DNA of 64,000 nucleotides, from positions 3,546,674 through 3,610,673 of the forward strand of contig NZ_CP030118.1 of the NCBI RefSeq assembly GCF_006968745.1. The letters are read 5' to 3'. The notes below the pieces were generated by a model that did no database searches, had not been told where the DNA came from, and saw only the letters and a program-made list of their open reading frames with translations. This document shows, piece by piece, positions 54,434-64,000 of the stretch. The stretch's first letter is position 1, and the number at the start of each line of letters is the position of its first letter. The position numbers and the translations under genes are program-made. The stretch comes from Brasilonema sennae CENA114 (lineage in GTDB: Bacteria > Cyanobacteriota > Cyanobacteriia > Cyanobacteriales > Nostocaceae).

Positions 54434-54697
54434 GTGGTGTACGCTTTAAAAAAAGGACAGGAAAACTATACCAATCAGAAGAACCAGCCAGCTTTGATTG
54501 ATCCTGCCGTGATCAGAGCTGCTGGACAGATTTACCACACTTACTGTGAGGTACATCCCGAAATCACTGGACAAGCTTCAGGAGTCGCAATTAATCGGTC
54601 TAATCACCGAGGTAAAGTGATTTTTACTCACCAACCAATTCTCTTGCCTGAAGAATGCTTTGTGCCTTTGAATCAAATTGAGTCGTATATGTATTAA
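54434..54697 (+). CDS. Small conserved-looking protein of unknown function
   Basis: An 87-residue frame starting at GTG (MVYALKKGQENYTN). The core contains LIDPAVIRAAGQIYHTYCEV and HRGKVIFTHQPILLPEECFV. The even spacing of hydrophobic residues and absence of repeats suggest a genuine soluble protein, but no family was recognised. It follows leuB by 88 bp on the same strand and may be co-transcribed. Confidence 0.6.
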   Translation: MVYALKKGQENYTNQKNQPALIDPAVIRAAGQIYHTYCEVHPEITGQASGVAINRSNHRGKVIFTHQPILLPEECFVPLNQIESYMY

Positions 54698-54836
54698 GTC
54701 ATAAAGACTGGTGATGAGTCATCAGTCGTGAGTTAAGGTTATAACTTTTGAGCAAATGGCAATAACCCTCTGTTTGGGTGAACCCGCTGTTCATGGGCGA
54801 AGCCCCAAATAACGCACTAACTCACAATTGACTCGA

Positions 54837-55682
54837 ATGTTCATCTTGACAATAGTCCAGACAAGTTTCATCGTCTTTGCTTTAGGCACATCTATTGGCA
54901 GCTTTATTAATGTAATAGTCTATCGGTTACCAATTGGACTTTCGATTCTTTTTCCACCCTCTGGTTGTCCCCATTGCTTAAACCAACTCAAACCCTACGA
55001 TAATGTACCGCTGTTGGGATGGCTATGGTTAAGAGGACGCTGTCGTTATTGCAAAAGAAAAATTTCTATCCGTTATCCTGTGGTAGAGGGGGTGACGGGT
55101 ATTATTTTTTTGTTAGTTTTTTGGATACAGAAGTATTCGCTCTATACAGTAGGTAACTGGGCGTTTTGCAGTTGGTTATTGGCACTATCGCTGATTGATT
55201 TAGATACAATGACACTACCGAACTCACTGACTAAGTCGGGTTTGTTAGTAGGAATTGTTTTTCACATAATTTGTGGCTTTCTACCACAAGCGAGTTGGAT
55301 CGGATTGGTACATCATCTGAAAATGGCGATAGGAGGAGCAGTGGTGGGCTTATGGCTATTTGATGCGATCGCCATAATTGGTTCAATTATATGCGGCAAA
55401 ACTGCTATGGGTAGAGGAGACACCAAATTAGCAGCCATGATCGGAGCATGGCTAGGATGGAAGTATTTATTGCTTGCTAGTTTTCTTGGAAGTCTTATTG
55501 GAGTAATAGTCGCTGGCGGCAAAATCATACTATCACAGCACAGCAGTCGCACAGCGCTGTCTCAAAAATGGGGGCAAAAGATACCTTTTGGTCCTTTTCT
55601 TGCTTGCGGGGCAGTTATTGCTCTATTTGGCGGCGAGGCGATTTTGTCTTTTTATTTACGATTATTTTTTCCAATTAGTTGA
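54837..55682 (+). CDS. pilD: Prepilin peptidase (type IV pilus/leader peptidase A24)
   Basis: About 281 residues from the ATG. This bifunctional inner-membrane aspartyl protease and N-methyltransferase matures type IV pilins. A zinc-binding CPHC...CRYC pair follows the first membrane helix. The catalytic aspartates lie in LIDLDTMTLPN and GRGDTKLAAMIG. Eight hydrophobic segments are visible and the length is normal. A TTG nine bases upstream is an alternative start. Pilus assembly genes are not adjacent. Confidence 0.95.
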   Translation: MFILTIVQTSFIVFALGTSIGSFINVIVYRLPIGLSILFPPSGCPHCLNQLKPYDNVPLLGWLWLRGRCRYCKRKISIRYPVVEGVTGIIFLLVFWIQKYSLYTVGNWAFCSWLLALSLIDLDTMTLPNSLTKSGLLVGIVFHIICGFLPQASWIGLVHHLKMAIGGAVVGLWLFDAIAIIGSIICGKTAMGRGDTKLAAMIGAWLGWKYLLLASFLGSLIGVIVAGGKIILSQHSSRTALSQKWGQKIPFGPFLACGAVIALFGGEAILSFYLRLFFPIS

Positions 55683-56664
55683 AGAATAGAATTTTACTGT
55701 ATCCTAGCCTCATGCGAGGAGATTCGAGAACATCCAATTTTGCATAAAAGATCGTAGTCGGAGCATCTTGCTCCCTACTTCTATTGAAAGCGGGCTGTCC
55801 GGCCCCGAAGTCGCTACAACGCGCTTCTGTGCGCACTACAAAATAAAATAAATTTACATATTTGGGATACTCCTGGAGATTCTTGGTTTCTCCAGCAAGC
55901 CCTTGCAGTGTCTATCTCTACTTGGAGATACACTAGAACTGTAGATTTAATCACCACTACTATCTTTAAGCTTTTGATAACATCATCTTGTGAATTCAGC
56001 CCTGCAGTCTGGTTTTCCACACCCTGTAGAGTGATATTCACCACCTAAAGTAGCGTGTGCGTATTTCCTGTACAACACGCTTGTTTGTTCGCGCAAGCTT
56101 CCACAGAACTTGGGAGCGATAAGCCTCCGGCTTGACGCTTTGCGTATCGCATCGCCATAACTGTGTCGTACCTCCTCCAAAGAGACTGCGCGTACGCTGA
56201 TCCAAAAGCTGTAGCCTTAGCCACAGACAGACCCTAAGCGTGAGTTGGATGATCCTCTTAATAACGGGTACCCTTTTGACAAGAAAAATTGATGCAGCAA
56301 TTGCTTGCCTCTCATAACATACCAACAAATATTATTGATTTAGGGGGTGAAATCCTATTTGGGACAGGGGCTTAGTGGAGCTTTGTAGGTACCGTTACAA
56401 CAGCAATGGACTGCTTTACTACTTTTTAAGTTTCCCAGAAGGCGAGCAAGAGACTTGAATTGGTTTACGTATTTTCGTTAAGCTGGCAACCAAAGATCTA
56501 AAATATGGTCTCCTATAGCTTACAAGACAATTTTGAATATGTTGTCATTAGTTATGAGTCATTCATCCTTAGTATGGACAAAGGAGTCATGATAAAAAAC
56601 TAAGATTTTGACAGCATTGGTTTGATCTTTTATCAACATACTATCCACGTAAGATAAGATACAA
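55683..56664. other. 1-kb intergenic region rich in palindromic repeats
   Basis: No gene is accepted. It contains GGAGCATCTTGCTCC near 55758, GGGCTGTCCGGCCCCG at 55793, and CAACGCGCTTCTGTGCGC at 55817. A patchwork between 56090 and 56230 (GATAAGCCTCCGGCTTGACG, AGAGACTGCGCGTACGC) also belongs to the small dispersed palindromes. Overlapping minus-strand frames at 55814-56328 read through this material and are judged spurious. The last ~350 bp are AT-rich and include the accD promoter. Confidence 0.5.
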
Positions 56665-57624
56665 ATGGCGAACAACGAAGAATCACGCGGTTTAAAGTCT
56701 TTATTAGATTGGTTTGCAAATCGACGGAAATCAGGATCTACCATCCTAGAACCCCAAGAGCGTGAGATTGCTGATGGACTGTGGCATAAATGTTCTAACT
56801 GTGGAGTGTTGACATATGCCAAAGATCTAAGAGCCAACCAAATGGTTTGTGTTGAGTGTGGACATCATAATCGAGTTGATAGTGATGAGCGCATCCGTCA
56901 ATTGATTGATGTGAATAGTTGGAGGTCGATAGATGAGCATTTGTGTCCTACCGATCCACTACAGTTTCGCGATCGCAAACCTTATATTGATCGCCTGCGG
57001 GAAACCCAGGACAAACTGAAGTTAATAGACGCCGTTAAAACTGGTTTTGGTCAAATAAATGGTTTATCCATTGCTCTTGGCGTTATGGACTTCCGGTTTA
57101 TGGGAGGAAGTATGGGTTCTGTTGTCGGAGAAAAACTGACGCGCCTGATTGAGCAAGCCACTCAACGACGATATCCTGTGGTTATTGTTTGTACCTCTGG
57201 TGGAGCGAGGATGCAAGAAGGAATGCTTTCCCTCATGCAGATGGCGAAAATCTCTGCAGCTTTGGAGCGTCATCAAGAAGCGCGGTTGCTGTACATTCCC
57301 GTTTTGACAAATCCCACCACAGGTGGTGTAACTGCTAGTTTTGCGATGTTGGGCGATATCATCATAGCAGAACCAAAGGCTACTATCGGTTTTGCTGGGC
57401 GGCGAGTGATCGAACAAACCTTACGGGAAAAACTTCCAGAGGAGTTTCAAACTGCGGAAGATTTACTCAAGCACGGCTTTGTGGATGAGATTGTTCCTCG
57501 TACTCAGCTAAAACGAACATTAGCACAGTTGATTGCCTTACACCAGCCACCTGCACCAACGTCAACCCATAATAATATGGTGGTTTGGGAGACAAGAAGT
57601 TTGAGTTCTAGCGCTGTTGAGTAA
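56665..57624 (+). CDS. accD: Acetyl-CoA carboxylase carboxyltransferase subunit beta
   Basis: A 319-residue enzyme subunit that, with AccA, transfers CO2 from carboxy-biotin to acetyl-CoA, giving malonyl-CoA for fatty-acid synthesis. The N-terminal zinc ribbon uses Cys43, Cys46, Cys62 and Cys65 (CSNC...CVEC). The crotonase-type core includes [34 protein letters not shown] and [12 protein letters not shown]. All are conserved and the length is usual. It is a single gene, as is common in cyanobacteria where the acc genes are scattered. Confidence 0.97.
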   Translation: MANNEESRGLKSLLDWFANRRKSGSTILEPQEREIADGLWHKCSNCGVLTYAKDLRANQMVCVECGHHNRVDSDERIRQLIDVNSWRSIDEHLCPTDPLQFRDRKPYIDRLRETQDKLKLIDAVKTGFGQINGLSIALGVMDFRFMGGSMGSVVGEKLTRLIEQATQRRYPVVIVCTSGGARMQEGMLSLMQMAKISAALERHQEARLLYIPVLTNPTTGGVTASFAMLGDIIIAEPKATIGFAGRRVIEQTLREKLPEEFQTAEDLLKHGFVDEIVPRTQLKRTLAQLIALHQPPAPTSTHNNMVVWETRSLSSSAVE

Positions 57625-58136
57625 TCATTGCTTCTCGAACATTAGACTTTTTGCAAAACAGGGTAAGCGCATCTAAATTAGTGTTGACAAAAACATGTGT
57701 TTGTGTGTCAATGAATCATCACAGTTTCTCGTTTTGTATGTTTCCCAAGGGTCAAAGCGATACGTCTTCCCGCAGCATGCGCTTTGGGCTGAGGCGTGTG
57801 TTGCTTTTTTGCAATCGCCAAAAACATTATCAATAAACAAGAATTACTGCGACGATTTTCGGCTTGATTGACTCTGAGACGTTCTTATTTACAAGATGCG
57901 CTTACCCTGCTTACAAAAATCGAAAATTTGGATTTCCCTATGGAGTGTGGTGATTAAGTCTTCAACCCGACACGATATAATTGGTAGCTGCAAAAGAATT
58001 TTATTCAGGTCAGTCAGTTTGGGTGTATTGAAAAGTAGGGACGCACCCTGTTTGCATATCAAATGTAAATGAATTATCAGTCAGTTAATTGTGCTTCCAA
58101 CTTACTGTTAGTTAACTAATCGGCGTGCGATCCGCG
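57625..58136. other. Intergenic region
   Basis: About 510 bp between convergent genes. Short open frames do not resemble known proteins, and no repeat or RNA was recognised. Confidence 0.45.
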
Positions 58137-59501
58137 CTATGATGGAACATTATCTGTCAGGTGAGTTGTAACATCGTCTTGTGTAAATGTCATTTGATGC
58201 AGTTTCAGGTTTTTGGCTCCTGTTAAAATTGCCCCTTCCAGTTTTACATGACTTAGATTTGTCATGTTAAGGTTGGCTCCCATGAGGTTTGCCCCACAGA
58301 GGTTTGCTTCATGGAGAATTGCCATTTGTAGGTTCGTTCCCATAAGGTTTGCTCCGCAGAGGTCAGTTTCTCTGAGGCTTGCTTCAGAAAAATTGGCAAA
58401 AAACATTTCTGTGTTTTGCAGTTTGGCTGCATTCAGGTTTGCTTGTTGCAAATTGGCTCCATTCAGGTTTGCTTGTTGTAAATTTGCTCCAATCAAACCC
58501 GTTCCTTGTAAGTTGGCTTTACCCAACTTTGCTCCTTGCAAATTAGCTAAAAACAGCTTTGCCTCTTGTAAGTTCGCAGCTTTTAAATTAGACCCTTGCA
58601 AATTGGCTTTGTATAAATTAGCTCTTCGTAGATTAGCTCCACGCAAACTTGCTCCTGTAAGATTTGCTGCACGTAAATTTGCCCCAGAGGCTTGAGCACA
58701 ATTAAGGTTTGCTCCACAAAGGTCAGCATCAGTTAAGTTGGTTGATTGCAAGTTGGCCTGATATAGAATTGACCCAGAGAGTTTAGCACCTTCCAAATTT
58801 GCCTCACACAAGTTCGCTCCGTGTAAATTGGCTTGACAGAGGTTAGCTCCCCGCAAATCTGCTTGCTGGAAGTTGGCTTTATGCAAGTCTGCTGTGCTCA
58901 TATCAGCATATCGCAAATCAATTTTCTGATTTGGCTGGTCTTTTTGGATCTGACGTCTGGCGATGACATTCAAGGCTGCTTGAATATCTGTAGGAGTTCT
59001 TGCAGTTTGTTGAATTTGCTCGTTTTGCAGTTTTCCAGCAGCATTCTCTCGCACAAAAGCTGTCAGAATTTCCATAATTGTCCAGTATTGCTGAGGAGAA
59101 TCTTGAGCAATTCTTTCCAAAGAATAAATTGCACCCGTCCGTGTCGCAGCACTTTGATGCCCAAGCTGGGTAATTGCAGTCATAAAGCGTTCTGTAATCA
59201 GCCTTTCTTGGGCGATACGGACATTCTTGATTGCAATCTCATTACTCTTATGCGCTGCGATCGCACTTTCTTGAAGAGCTTGGGCGCGTTTTGCTGCCAC
59301 GTATGCATGAATCATCACTGCTAATCCTAGCAAAAGGGTAGCTGTTGTTGAGAATACTTGAGTTCTATTTTCGATTTTTGGTTGATTTGACAACTCCTCC
59401 ATTTTGGTAAATGTGATGAAAAATACTATTGGTGATAAAATAGACGTAAGTGCTACAACTATCAACCAATTTTTGAGTACGTCTGTCTTGTTCGCAGACA
59501 T
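58137..59501 (-). CDS. Membrane-anchored pentapeptide-repeat protein
   Basis: About 454 residues from MSANKTDV (a start nine codons upstream is possible). Two membrane helices (about 13-33 and 50-70) are followed by a helical region with AQERLITERFMTAITQLGHQ and GAIYSLERIAQDS. That region recurs in a family of cyanobacterial proteins of this build. The last ~250 residues form a right-handed quadrilateral beta-helix of A(D/N)LXX repeats (ANLQQANLNGANLQQANLNA). The helix would sit in the cytosol near the membrane. Target and function are unknown. Confidence 0.9.
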   Translation of the reverse strand: MSANKTDVLKNWLIVVALTSILSPIVFFITFTKMEELSNQPKIENRTQVFSTTATLLLGLAVMIHAYVAAKRAQALQESAIAAHKSNEIAIKNVRIAQERLITERFMTAITQLGHQSAATRTGAIYSLERIAQDSPQQYWTIMEILTAFVRENAAGKLQNEQIQQTARTPTDIQAALNVIARRQIQKDQPNQKIDLRYADMSTADLHKANFQQADLRGANLCQANLHGANLCEANLEGAKLSGSILYQANLQSTNLTDADLCGANLNCAQASGANLRAANLTGASLRGANLRRANLYKANLQGSNLKAANLQEAKLFLANLQGAKLGKANLQGTGLIGANLQQANLNGANLQQANLNAAKLQNTEMFFANFSEASLRETDLCGANLMGTNLQMAILHEANLCGANLMGANLNMTNLSHVKLEGAILTGAKNLKLHQMTFTQDDVTTHLTDNVPS

Positions 59502-60082
59502 AATGGTTGTGTCCCTCAAAACACACAATTTTTAAGTAGAGTACAGGAGAAAAGAGTATAACATGTGTTTAGTAGTTTTCCACGTCTGACAAAACTAGGT
59601 AAATGCAGCAGCTTGTTTTTCAAAATCAATGGCAGCCTATAGTGGTTCCATTCTTTTACAAACAGTTGTCTGATGACTATCCCTGAAATTGGTTTAAAAT
59701 ACTTATTATTAATTTAGTATGATAAATAATGCAACCGTCTCAAGAGAGATTTTTTTATCCCTATTTTCACTTAGTTTAATGTTTTTCCATACTCCATAGG
59801 TGAAGCAAGAATCACAAATCAGGTCTGAAATCATTTATTAGTTACTATTAATACTTTTGTCTAAGTATAGAGTTTTGATCATAAATGTTTAAAAATAAAA
59901 ATAGCAATTTTGTCTCGTTTTGAAACTTGACTTTTTTGGCAAAAGAGGCGTAAAGACAAAGTATAAAGAAAGCTAAGGACTCACAGTTGGTGCATTCTGG
60001 GTGACGGTTCAGTCCCACTTGCTATGCTCAAATTAAGCCATTCAAAATTTGGCGTACGAGTACGCACTTAAAAAAGTTCAAA
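59502..60082. other. AT-rich intergenic region
   Basis: About 580 bp with no recognised gene. It ends at the dispersed element at 60083. The part nearest 59502 carries the promoter of the pentapeptide gene. Confidence 0.45.
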
Positions 60083-60203
60083 TATAGCCGTTGCCAGGTA
60101 GATTAGGACATGAACTAATCAGAAAATACGGACATCACGAGATTTGAAACCCTGTTAAGCGTTAAGCGTTCCCTACGTCCTAATAGAGTTGGCTATAGCT
60201 ATA
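60083..60203. repeat. Dispersed 120-130-bp element, copy 2
   Basis: It has the same left end (TATAGCCGTTGCCAGGTAG, TTAGGACATGAACTAAT) and right end (GTCCTAATAGAGTTGGCTAT then AGCTATA) as 7211-7337. The centre is unrelated to copy 1 and contains GTTAAGCGTTAAGCGTTCCC. The two outer parts can partly pair. It directly abuts the 3' end of the GNAT pseudogene. Confidence 0.65.
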
Positions 60204-60204
60204 A

Positions 60205-60440
60205 CTAATGACCAGAGCCTAGGGACTTTACATAAACTGTATCACAACGAGCTGTTTCTACACCCGTTGCCTTTTGATACCCACTGCTTTCGTATAGTTT
60301 GACAGCTTCGCTCAAAACACTGGCGGTTTCAATCCAAATTTACTGAAAACCACGGAATGCTAGCGCTGCTTCTAATGGTTGTAGCAAATATTTTTTTTCC
60401 TTGTCCTAAACCCCAAACTCCCAGTCACGAATGAGACATT
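60205..60440 (-). pseudogene. GNAT acetyltransferase remnant
   Basis: Read leftward, three frames together give a GNAT C-terminus. First comes LGQGKK, then after a shift LLQPLEAALAFRGFQ, a stop and a further shift. Finally IWIETASVLSEAVKLYESSG runs on to YQKATGVETARCDTVYVKS. The acetyl-CoA-binding loop and the N-A-LYES-G helix are recognisable. At least two frameshifts and a stop show that it is dead. The dispersed element lies just past its end. Confidence 0.75.
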
Positions 60441-60471
60441 TCTTATAGTAATTTTTCATTTCCAATATCTT

Positions 60472-61086
60472 CTAACTGTGAATGCGAGGTTCTGAATGTA
60501 GATTTGCTAGCAATTGACTTTCAACTACCGCTAACTCATCCAACCGTTGTCTGACAATTTCACGGTTAAAGTAGGTATCACTAAGAACCCAATAAATACC
60601 ATAGTGCCGTGCCTCAGATGCCATCAAGCCATGATAAAATTTAGCTAACTCAGGTTCTGGACAATGAGCCGCTAACAATCCAAGGCGTTCGTGACTACGA
60701 GCTTCAATCAAACCACTCACTAGCAGGGAATCTAAAAACCGTTCAGGTTCCTTGGGTCGAATTTGCGCCTTTAAACCAGCACCATAGGGAGGTGGCTGTA
60801 AGGGACGCAAAGGAATATTTCGACGGTCCAGCCATTGATTGACCAATTCAAAATGTTCTAGTTCTTCACGAGCAATTTTGGTTAGCTCCCGTACCATTTT
60901 TGCATTGGAAGGGTAGCGAAATATCATGTTCAAAGCGACCCCTGCGGCTTTGCGTTCGCATTGAGAGTGATCGAGGAGAATGGTGTCTAGGTTAGAGATT
61001 GCTTGTTCCACCCAAGCAAAACTTGTGGGTGTTTTGAGGGCGTTGATAGTTGGTAACTCAGATGAAAGCACGTTTAGGAATGACAA
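60472..61086 (-). CDS. miaE: MiaE-like tRNA hydroxylase
   Basis: A 204-residue non-haem di-iron protein of the ferritin-like MiaE family. MiaE hydroxylates the isopentenyl side chain of ms2io6A37 in tRNA. The expected iron ligands are present: Glu44 in SQCERKAAG, EELEH (74-78), EARSHERLG and ASEARHYG. The length fits. Its natural substrate in cyanobacteria has not been widely tested, so the name rests on the family. It is a monocistronic gene. Confidence 0.93.
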   Translation of the reverse strand: MSFLNVLSSELPTINALKTPTSFAWVEQAISNLDTILLDHSQCERKAAGVALNMIFRYPSNAKMVRELTKIAREELEHFELVNQWLDRRNIPLRPLQPPPYGAGLKAQIRPKEPERFLDSLLVSGLIEARSHERLGLLAAHCPEPELAKFYHGLMASEARHYGIYWVLSDTYFNREIVRQRLDELAVVESQLLANLHSEPRIHS

Positions 61087-61402
61087 AAGACTCTACATAT
61101 TCAATATTAAGTATCAGCGATCGCCCCAACAAGGAAAAAATGTCCTGTTGCACCCGGATTTGAGATACAAACCTATTTTTCATAAAAGAGTCTTGCTAGA
61201 CTTGAGAGGACGTGCAGCAATTTTATCTTAAAATTAAAACAATTACGGTTCTTTGATATAATTGCCGTAGTATAAATACGAGATACGCAGTTTCTTAGCT
61301 CCTTCGCGCCCTCGCCCCGCACCATAACTATACTCAGTTTTTTGTGGTAAGTTCACATAGTTTGTTGACAAAGTTTAGCGAAAAAGTATCGGTTCAAAAA
61401 AT
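61087..61402. other. Promoter region between divergent miaE-like and ssuE-like genes
   Basis: About 316 bp. One GCGATCGCCCC (HIP1) site lies near 61117. No gene or strong repeat was recognised. Confidence 0.5.
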
Positions 61403-61969
61403 ATGCCTAACATCATAGCAATTGCTGGCAGTCCATCTCATCCTTCCAGAACCTACACGCTTCTGGAACACTCCACTAAAATTTTGCAGCAAGAGGGCTT
61501 TCAAACGGATATTATCTCTGTTCGCGATGTCCCTGCTGAAGTTTTAGCCTATGGACGTTACGATAGCCCAGCTTTAGAACAACCAAAAGGACTCATAGAA
61601 AAGGCAGATGGTGTTATTATTGGCACTCCGATTTACAAAGCAGCCTACACGGGAGTTCTCAAAGCGTTTTTAGACTTGCTACCTCAAAGAGCGTTGTCAG
61701 GCAAAGTCGTGTTACCGATCGCCACTGGTGGGACTTTAGCTCATTTGTTGGCAATTGATTATGCCCTCAAACCCGTATTGTCAGAGTTAAAAGCACGATT
61801 CATCTTGGGCGGCGTTTATGCAGTAGACAAACAACTGCAAATACAACAAGATGGCAGTCTTCAATTTGATCAGGAAATTGATCAGAGATTGAAAGAAGCT
61901 CTGAATGAGTTTGCACAATCTGTCAAGAGTTTGCAACCCAATGTCAAAGAATTGGCTTCCGCAAATTAA
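61403..61969 (+). CDS. ssuE: NADPH-dependent FMN reductase, SsuE type
   Basis: A 188-residue flavodoxin-fold reductase that supplies reduced FMN to a partner monooxygenase. Its N-terminal IAIAGSPSHPSRTYTLLEH is the FMN phosphate loop. GVIIGTPIYKAAYTGVLKAF and LPIATGGTLAHLLAIDYALK are SsuE signatures. In E. coli it works with the alkanesulfonate monooxygenase SsuD during sulfur limitation. No ssuD or sulfonate transporter is in the window, so the partner is open. Confidence 0.9.
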   Translation: MPNIIAIAGSPSHPSRTYTLLEHSTKILQQEGFQTDIISVRDVPAEVLAYGRYDSPALEQPKGLIEKADGVIIGTPIYKAAYTGVLKAFLDLLPQRALSGKVVLPIATGGTLAHLLAIDYALKPVLSELKARFILGGVYAVDKQLQIQQDGSLQFDQEIDQRLKEALNEFAQSVKSLQPNVKELASAN

Positions 61970-62831
61970 TTTATGGAGGAAGCCAGTTGAAGAGTGGCTG
62001 GGCAAATAAGGGCGATCGCCTAAGAGTTGACTTTTAGTGTAAATATGTAGATTTAATATCGTCCCCAACCTACCCTGCCGTTGAGGTTGGCGATTCCTAG
62101 AGTAGCTTCTTTAACTTACTGCTTTATCGCCCTAAAGCCAATGTAATGTTGAAAATTCCTTCTATAGCTATAAAGGGTTTTCGCCAATTCTTAGCTGCTT
62201 ATAGCAAAATTTCAGATCTCGTAAGTTAGAAATAGAATAACTGACGTACAAAATACGGCATAATAAGATTTATAAAGAGTTAGAGAGTTTTTATACATTT
62301 TAAATAACAGAATATATTACGCAATCTTAATACTTGTTCATCTTAAGTATCAACTATATCTTTTTTTCTCAAGTACGGATGAAAAAGAGCAATATACCTG
62401 TGTGTACACAACAGCAAAGAGCATTTATGTATTAAGTTAGATTTATGTCATCAAAATATGACATAAGTTATATCATGTGATACCCGAACTATGATATTGT
62501 CTAATCATAATTAACAACTACGGTAAACGGACAAGAAAATAGTACAATATGAAAAGGGAGATAGAAAAGCTATTTATCTTAAGATTTCATATTCTTATAT
62601 CACTTGATCAATAATTTGAGGAAACTCATGCACTTACTGATCGCTAATAATCAGAATTATCTTCAAATAGATGAATTTAGAATTGTTACTCGTTAATTGT
62701 ATCAAACACTAAATATCCATTTTCAATCTTTTGTTGAGTGAAGCGAAATAATCGCCAAAACTCTATGTTACGTTTTGTAAGGTTTACGTACTTAATGGTG
62801 CTATTTTTTTTGAACTTTAGTTTTTGGAAAA
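61970..62831. other. AT-rich intergenic region
   Basis: About 860 bp. A hairpin CCAACCT...AGGTTGG lies at 62065-62090 in a GC-richer stretch that may be the end of a small mobile element. The remainder is AT-rich with no gene. No CTTAACCT-type Pho box was recognised upstream of the phosphate-binding gene. Confidence 0.45.
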
Positions 62832-63821
62832 ATGCTAGATCGTAGTCAAGTTATTCCAACATTACTATTAGTTATTGCCTGGAGCCTGACTTCATGCAGC
62901 AGTGCTGAAGAGAAGAAGAGGCAGGTGAGTATCGATGGTGGACTTGTAGGTTATCCTCTCCATCAAGCAGTTGCGGAGGAATTTAAAAAGGTTAAAAGTG
63001 ATGCCCAAATTAGTGTTGCAGCTAGTGGCACTGGTGGTGGGATGAGTAAGTTTTGTTCTGGTCAAATTGATGTTGTTGGTGCTTCACGCCCTATTAAGAA
63101 AGAAGAAATTACAAAATGTAAAAAGCAAGGTATTGAATTCGTAGAACTGCCGATTGCTCTTGATGGAATTGCTGTAATCGCCAACCGAAAAAATAACTTT
63201 GCTAGCTGCTTATCTATCAAGGAATTAAACAAGATTTGGAGTCCAAAAGCAACAAATAAAGTCAAAAACTGGAATCAAGTGAACTCCAAATTTCCCAACA
63301 AACCTTTGAGGCTTTATGCCCCTGCTTCTGATACTGGGACATTTGATTATTTCACACAAGCAATCAATAAAAAAGGCAAAGCTAGCCGTACAGACTACAC
63401 TGCTACTCAGAATCAAAACGTTCTTGTGAATGGAATTGCAGGTGATGATGCTGCACTAGGATATGTGGGAATTTCTTATTACTTAGCAAACAGGGATAAG
63501 CTGCAACTGGTCGGTGTACAAACTCCTGAAGGAAAATGTGAAACGCCAGATCCCCCGGAAAAAGTTGCTAACAACATCTACAAACCTTTATCTCGTCCTC
63601 TGTTGATTTATGTTAACAAGACGAATTTAGACAGCAAGCCAGCAGTGAAGGATTTTGTTAGTTTCTACTTAGACAATTCCAAAAAGTGGGTGAGACAGTC
63701 TGGCTATGTTGAACTAACTGATGAGGCTTATGCTAAGGCTAAACAAAGATTTGTTTCTGAGAAAACGGGTTCTAAGTTCAAAGATGCAAAACCAGGCGAA
63801 CCAGTAACAAAGTATATTTAA
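62832..63821 (+). CDS. PstS/SphX-type phosphate-binding lipoprotein
   Basis: A 329-residue substrate-binding protein. The signal ends in a lipobox (WSLTSCSS, Cys22), so it should be lipid-anchored. The phosphate-binding pattern is present: SGTGGGMSKFCSGQIDVVGA, EFVELPIALDGIAVIANRKN and APASDTGTFDYF. The layout matches SphX of cyanobacteria, which is induced on phosphate starvation. The pstCAB genes would be expected nearby but none is seen before the window ends. A related binding domain is fused to the CHAT protein at 24.1 kb. Confidence 0.92.
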   Translation: MLDRSQVIPTLLLVIAWSLTSCSSAEEKKRQVSIDGGLVGYPLHQAVAEEFKKVKSDAQISVAASGTGGGMSKFCSGQIDVVGASRPIKKEEITKCKKQGIEFVELPIALDGIAVIANRKNNFASCLSIKELNKIWSPKATNKVKNWNQVNSKFPNKPLRLYAPASDTGTFDYFTQAINKKGKASRTDYTATQNQNVLVNGIAGDDAALGYVGISYYLANRDKLQLVGVQTPEGKCETPDPPEKVANNIYKPLSRPLLIYVNKTNLDSKPAVKDFVSFYLDNSKKWVRQSGYVELTDEAYAKAKQRFVSEKTGSKFKDAKPGEPVTKYI

Positions 63822-64000
63822 AACTTTTTGGATTTCGGAGATTCCTTCTGAGAAAATCTGAAAATCCAAAAAATGCGAATAGGCCTACAAATAGGCTTGA
63901 TGACAAACCCTTGATAGACCTGTTTATAGTTATTATGCAGAGTGGTAATTATCAGAACGATTTCAATCAGGAACCGAGAAGAACGCTGGAAAGACAACCA
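63822..64000. other. Right edge, non-coding as far as seen
   Basis: No gene start is recognised before the window ends. A short inverted motif, AATAGGCCTACAAATAGGCTTG, lies at about 63879-63900. Confidence 0.4.

Noticed and set aside
55814..56328. Overlapping minus-strand frames between pilD and accD
   Set aside because: They read through small palindromic repeats and show no domain or conserved pattern.
58264..58695. 143-codon rightward frame opposite the pentapeptide repeats
   Set aside because: A shadow of the repetitive gene on the other strand.
61970..62831. Pho box upstream of the phosphate-binding lipoprotein
   Set aside because: No convincing pair of CTTAACCT-type octamers was found by eye.

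Overview
The window comes from a filamentous, Nostocales-type cyanobacterium. The signs are a microviridin cluster, chloroplast-lineage genes (Ycf23, Tab2/Atab2, a photosystem I accumulation factor), NB-ARC/WD40 and kinase/WD40 proteins, scattered GCGATCGC (HIP1) octamers, heptanucleotide repeat tracts, and many small palindromic repeats, insertion sequences and group II introns. No tRNA, rRNA or CRISPR array was recognised.

Layout. 1-3.9 kb: the 3' end of a squalene-hopene cyclase gene, a secreted protein, a short-chain dehydrogenase and another exported protein. 4.4-9.4 kb: a microviridin (RiPP) cluster with two tandemly duplicated precursor genes, the two ATP-grasp ligases MdnB and MdnC, and an ABC exporter; no acetyltransferase gene is seen. 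10.4-16.9 kb: a LabA-like NYN protein, a two-component pair (4-nt overlap), a GlsB/YeaQ-type membrane protein and an S9 peptidase. 17-23.6 kb: a signalling block with a large NB-ARC/14xWD40 protein divergent from a Ser/Thr kinase/7xWD40 protein, then a TolC-like protein. 24-27.9 kb: a leftward operon of a sigma-like protein, a DUF1822 protein and a CHAT-protease/substrate-binding fusion interrupted by one in-frame amber codon. 28-38.6 kb: mostly housekeeping genes (Ycf23, a sugar aminotransferase, a FetB-type permease, a SnoaL-like protein), a succinyl-CoA-ligase-like pair whose alpha subunit lacks the phospho-histidine, and a ClC/CBS/Usp fusion with an altered gating motif.

38.8-50.7 kb is a nest of mobile elements. 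A decayed IS605-type tnpB is split by a group II intron, which itself contains a second group II intron with an intact reverse transcriptase (a twintron). After a TldE/PmbA gene and a Tab2-like gene come a truncated relative of the outer intron, an IS1182-like element and an abutting IS630-like element. The last of these ends in a remnant of the type-2 isopentenyl-diphosphate isomerase gene.

50.9-64 kb returns to core genes: a conserved hypothetical, the PSI accumulation factor, a coiled-coil protein, leuB, prepilin peptidase, accD, a pentapeptide-repeat protein, a GNAT pseudogene, a MiaE-like hydroxylase, an SsuE-like FMN reductase and an SphX/PstS-type phosphate-binding lipoprotein. A recurring theme is short GC-rich palindromic repeats lying inside coding sequences (WD40 gene, intron reverse transcriptase, IS1182 transposase); they add residues in frame or break the frame.
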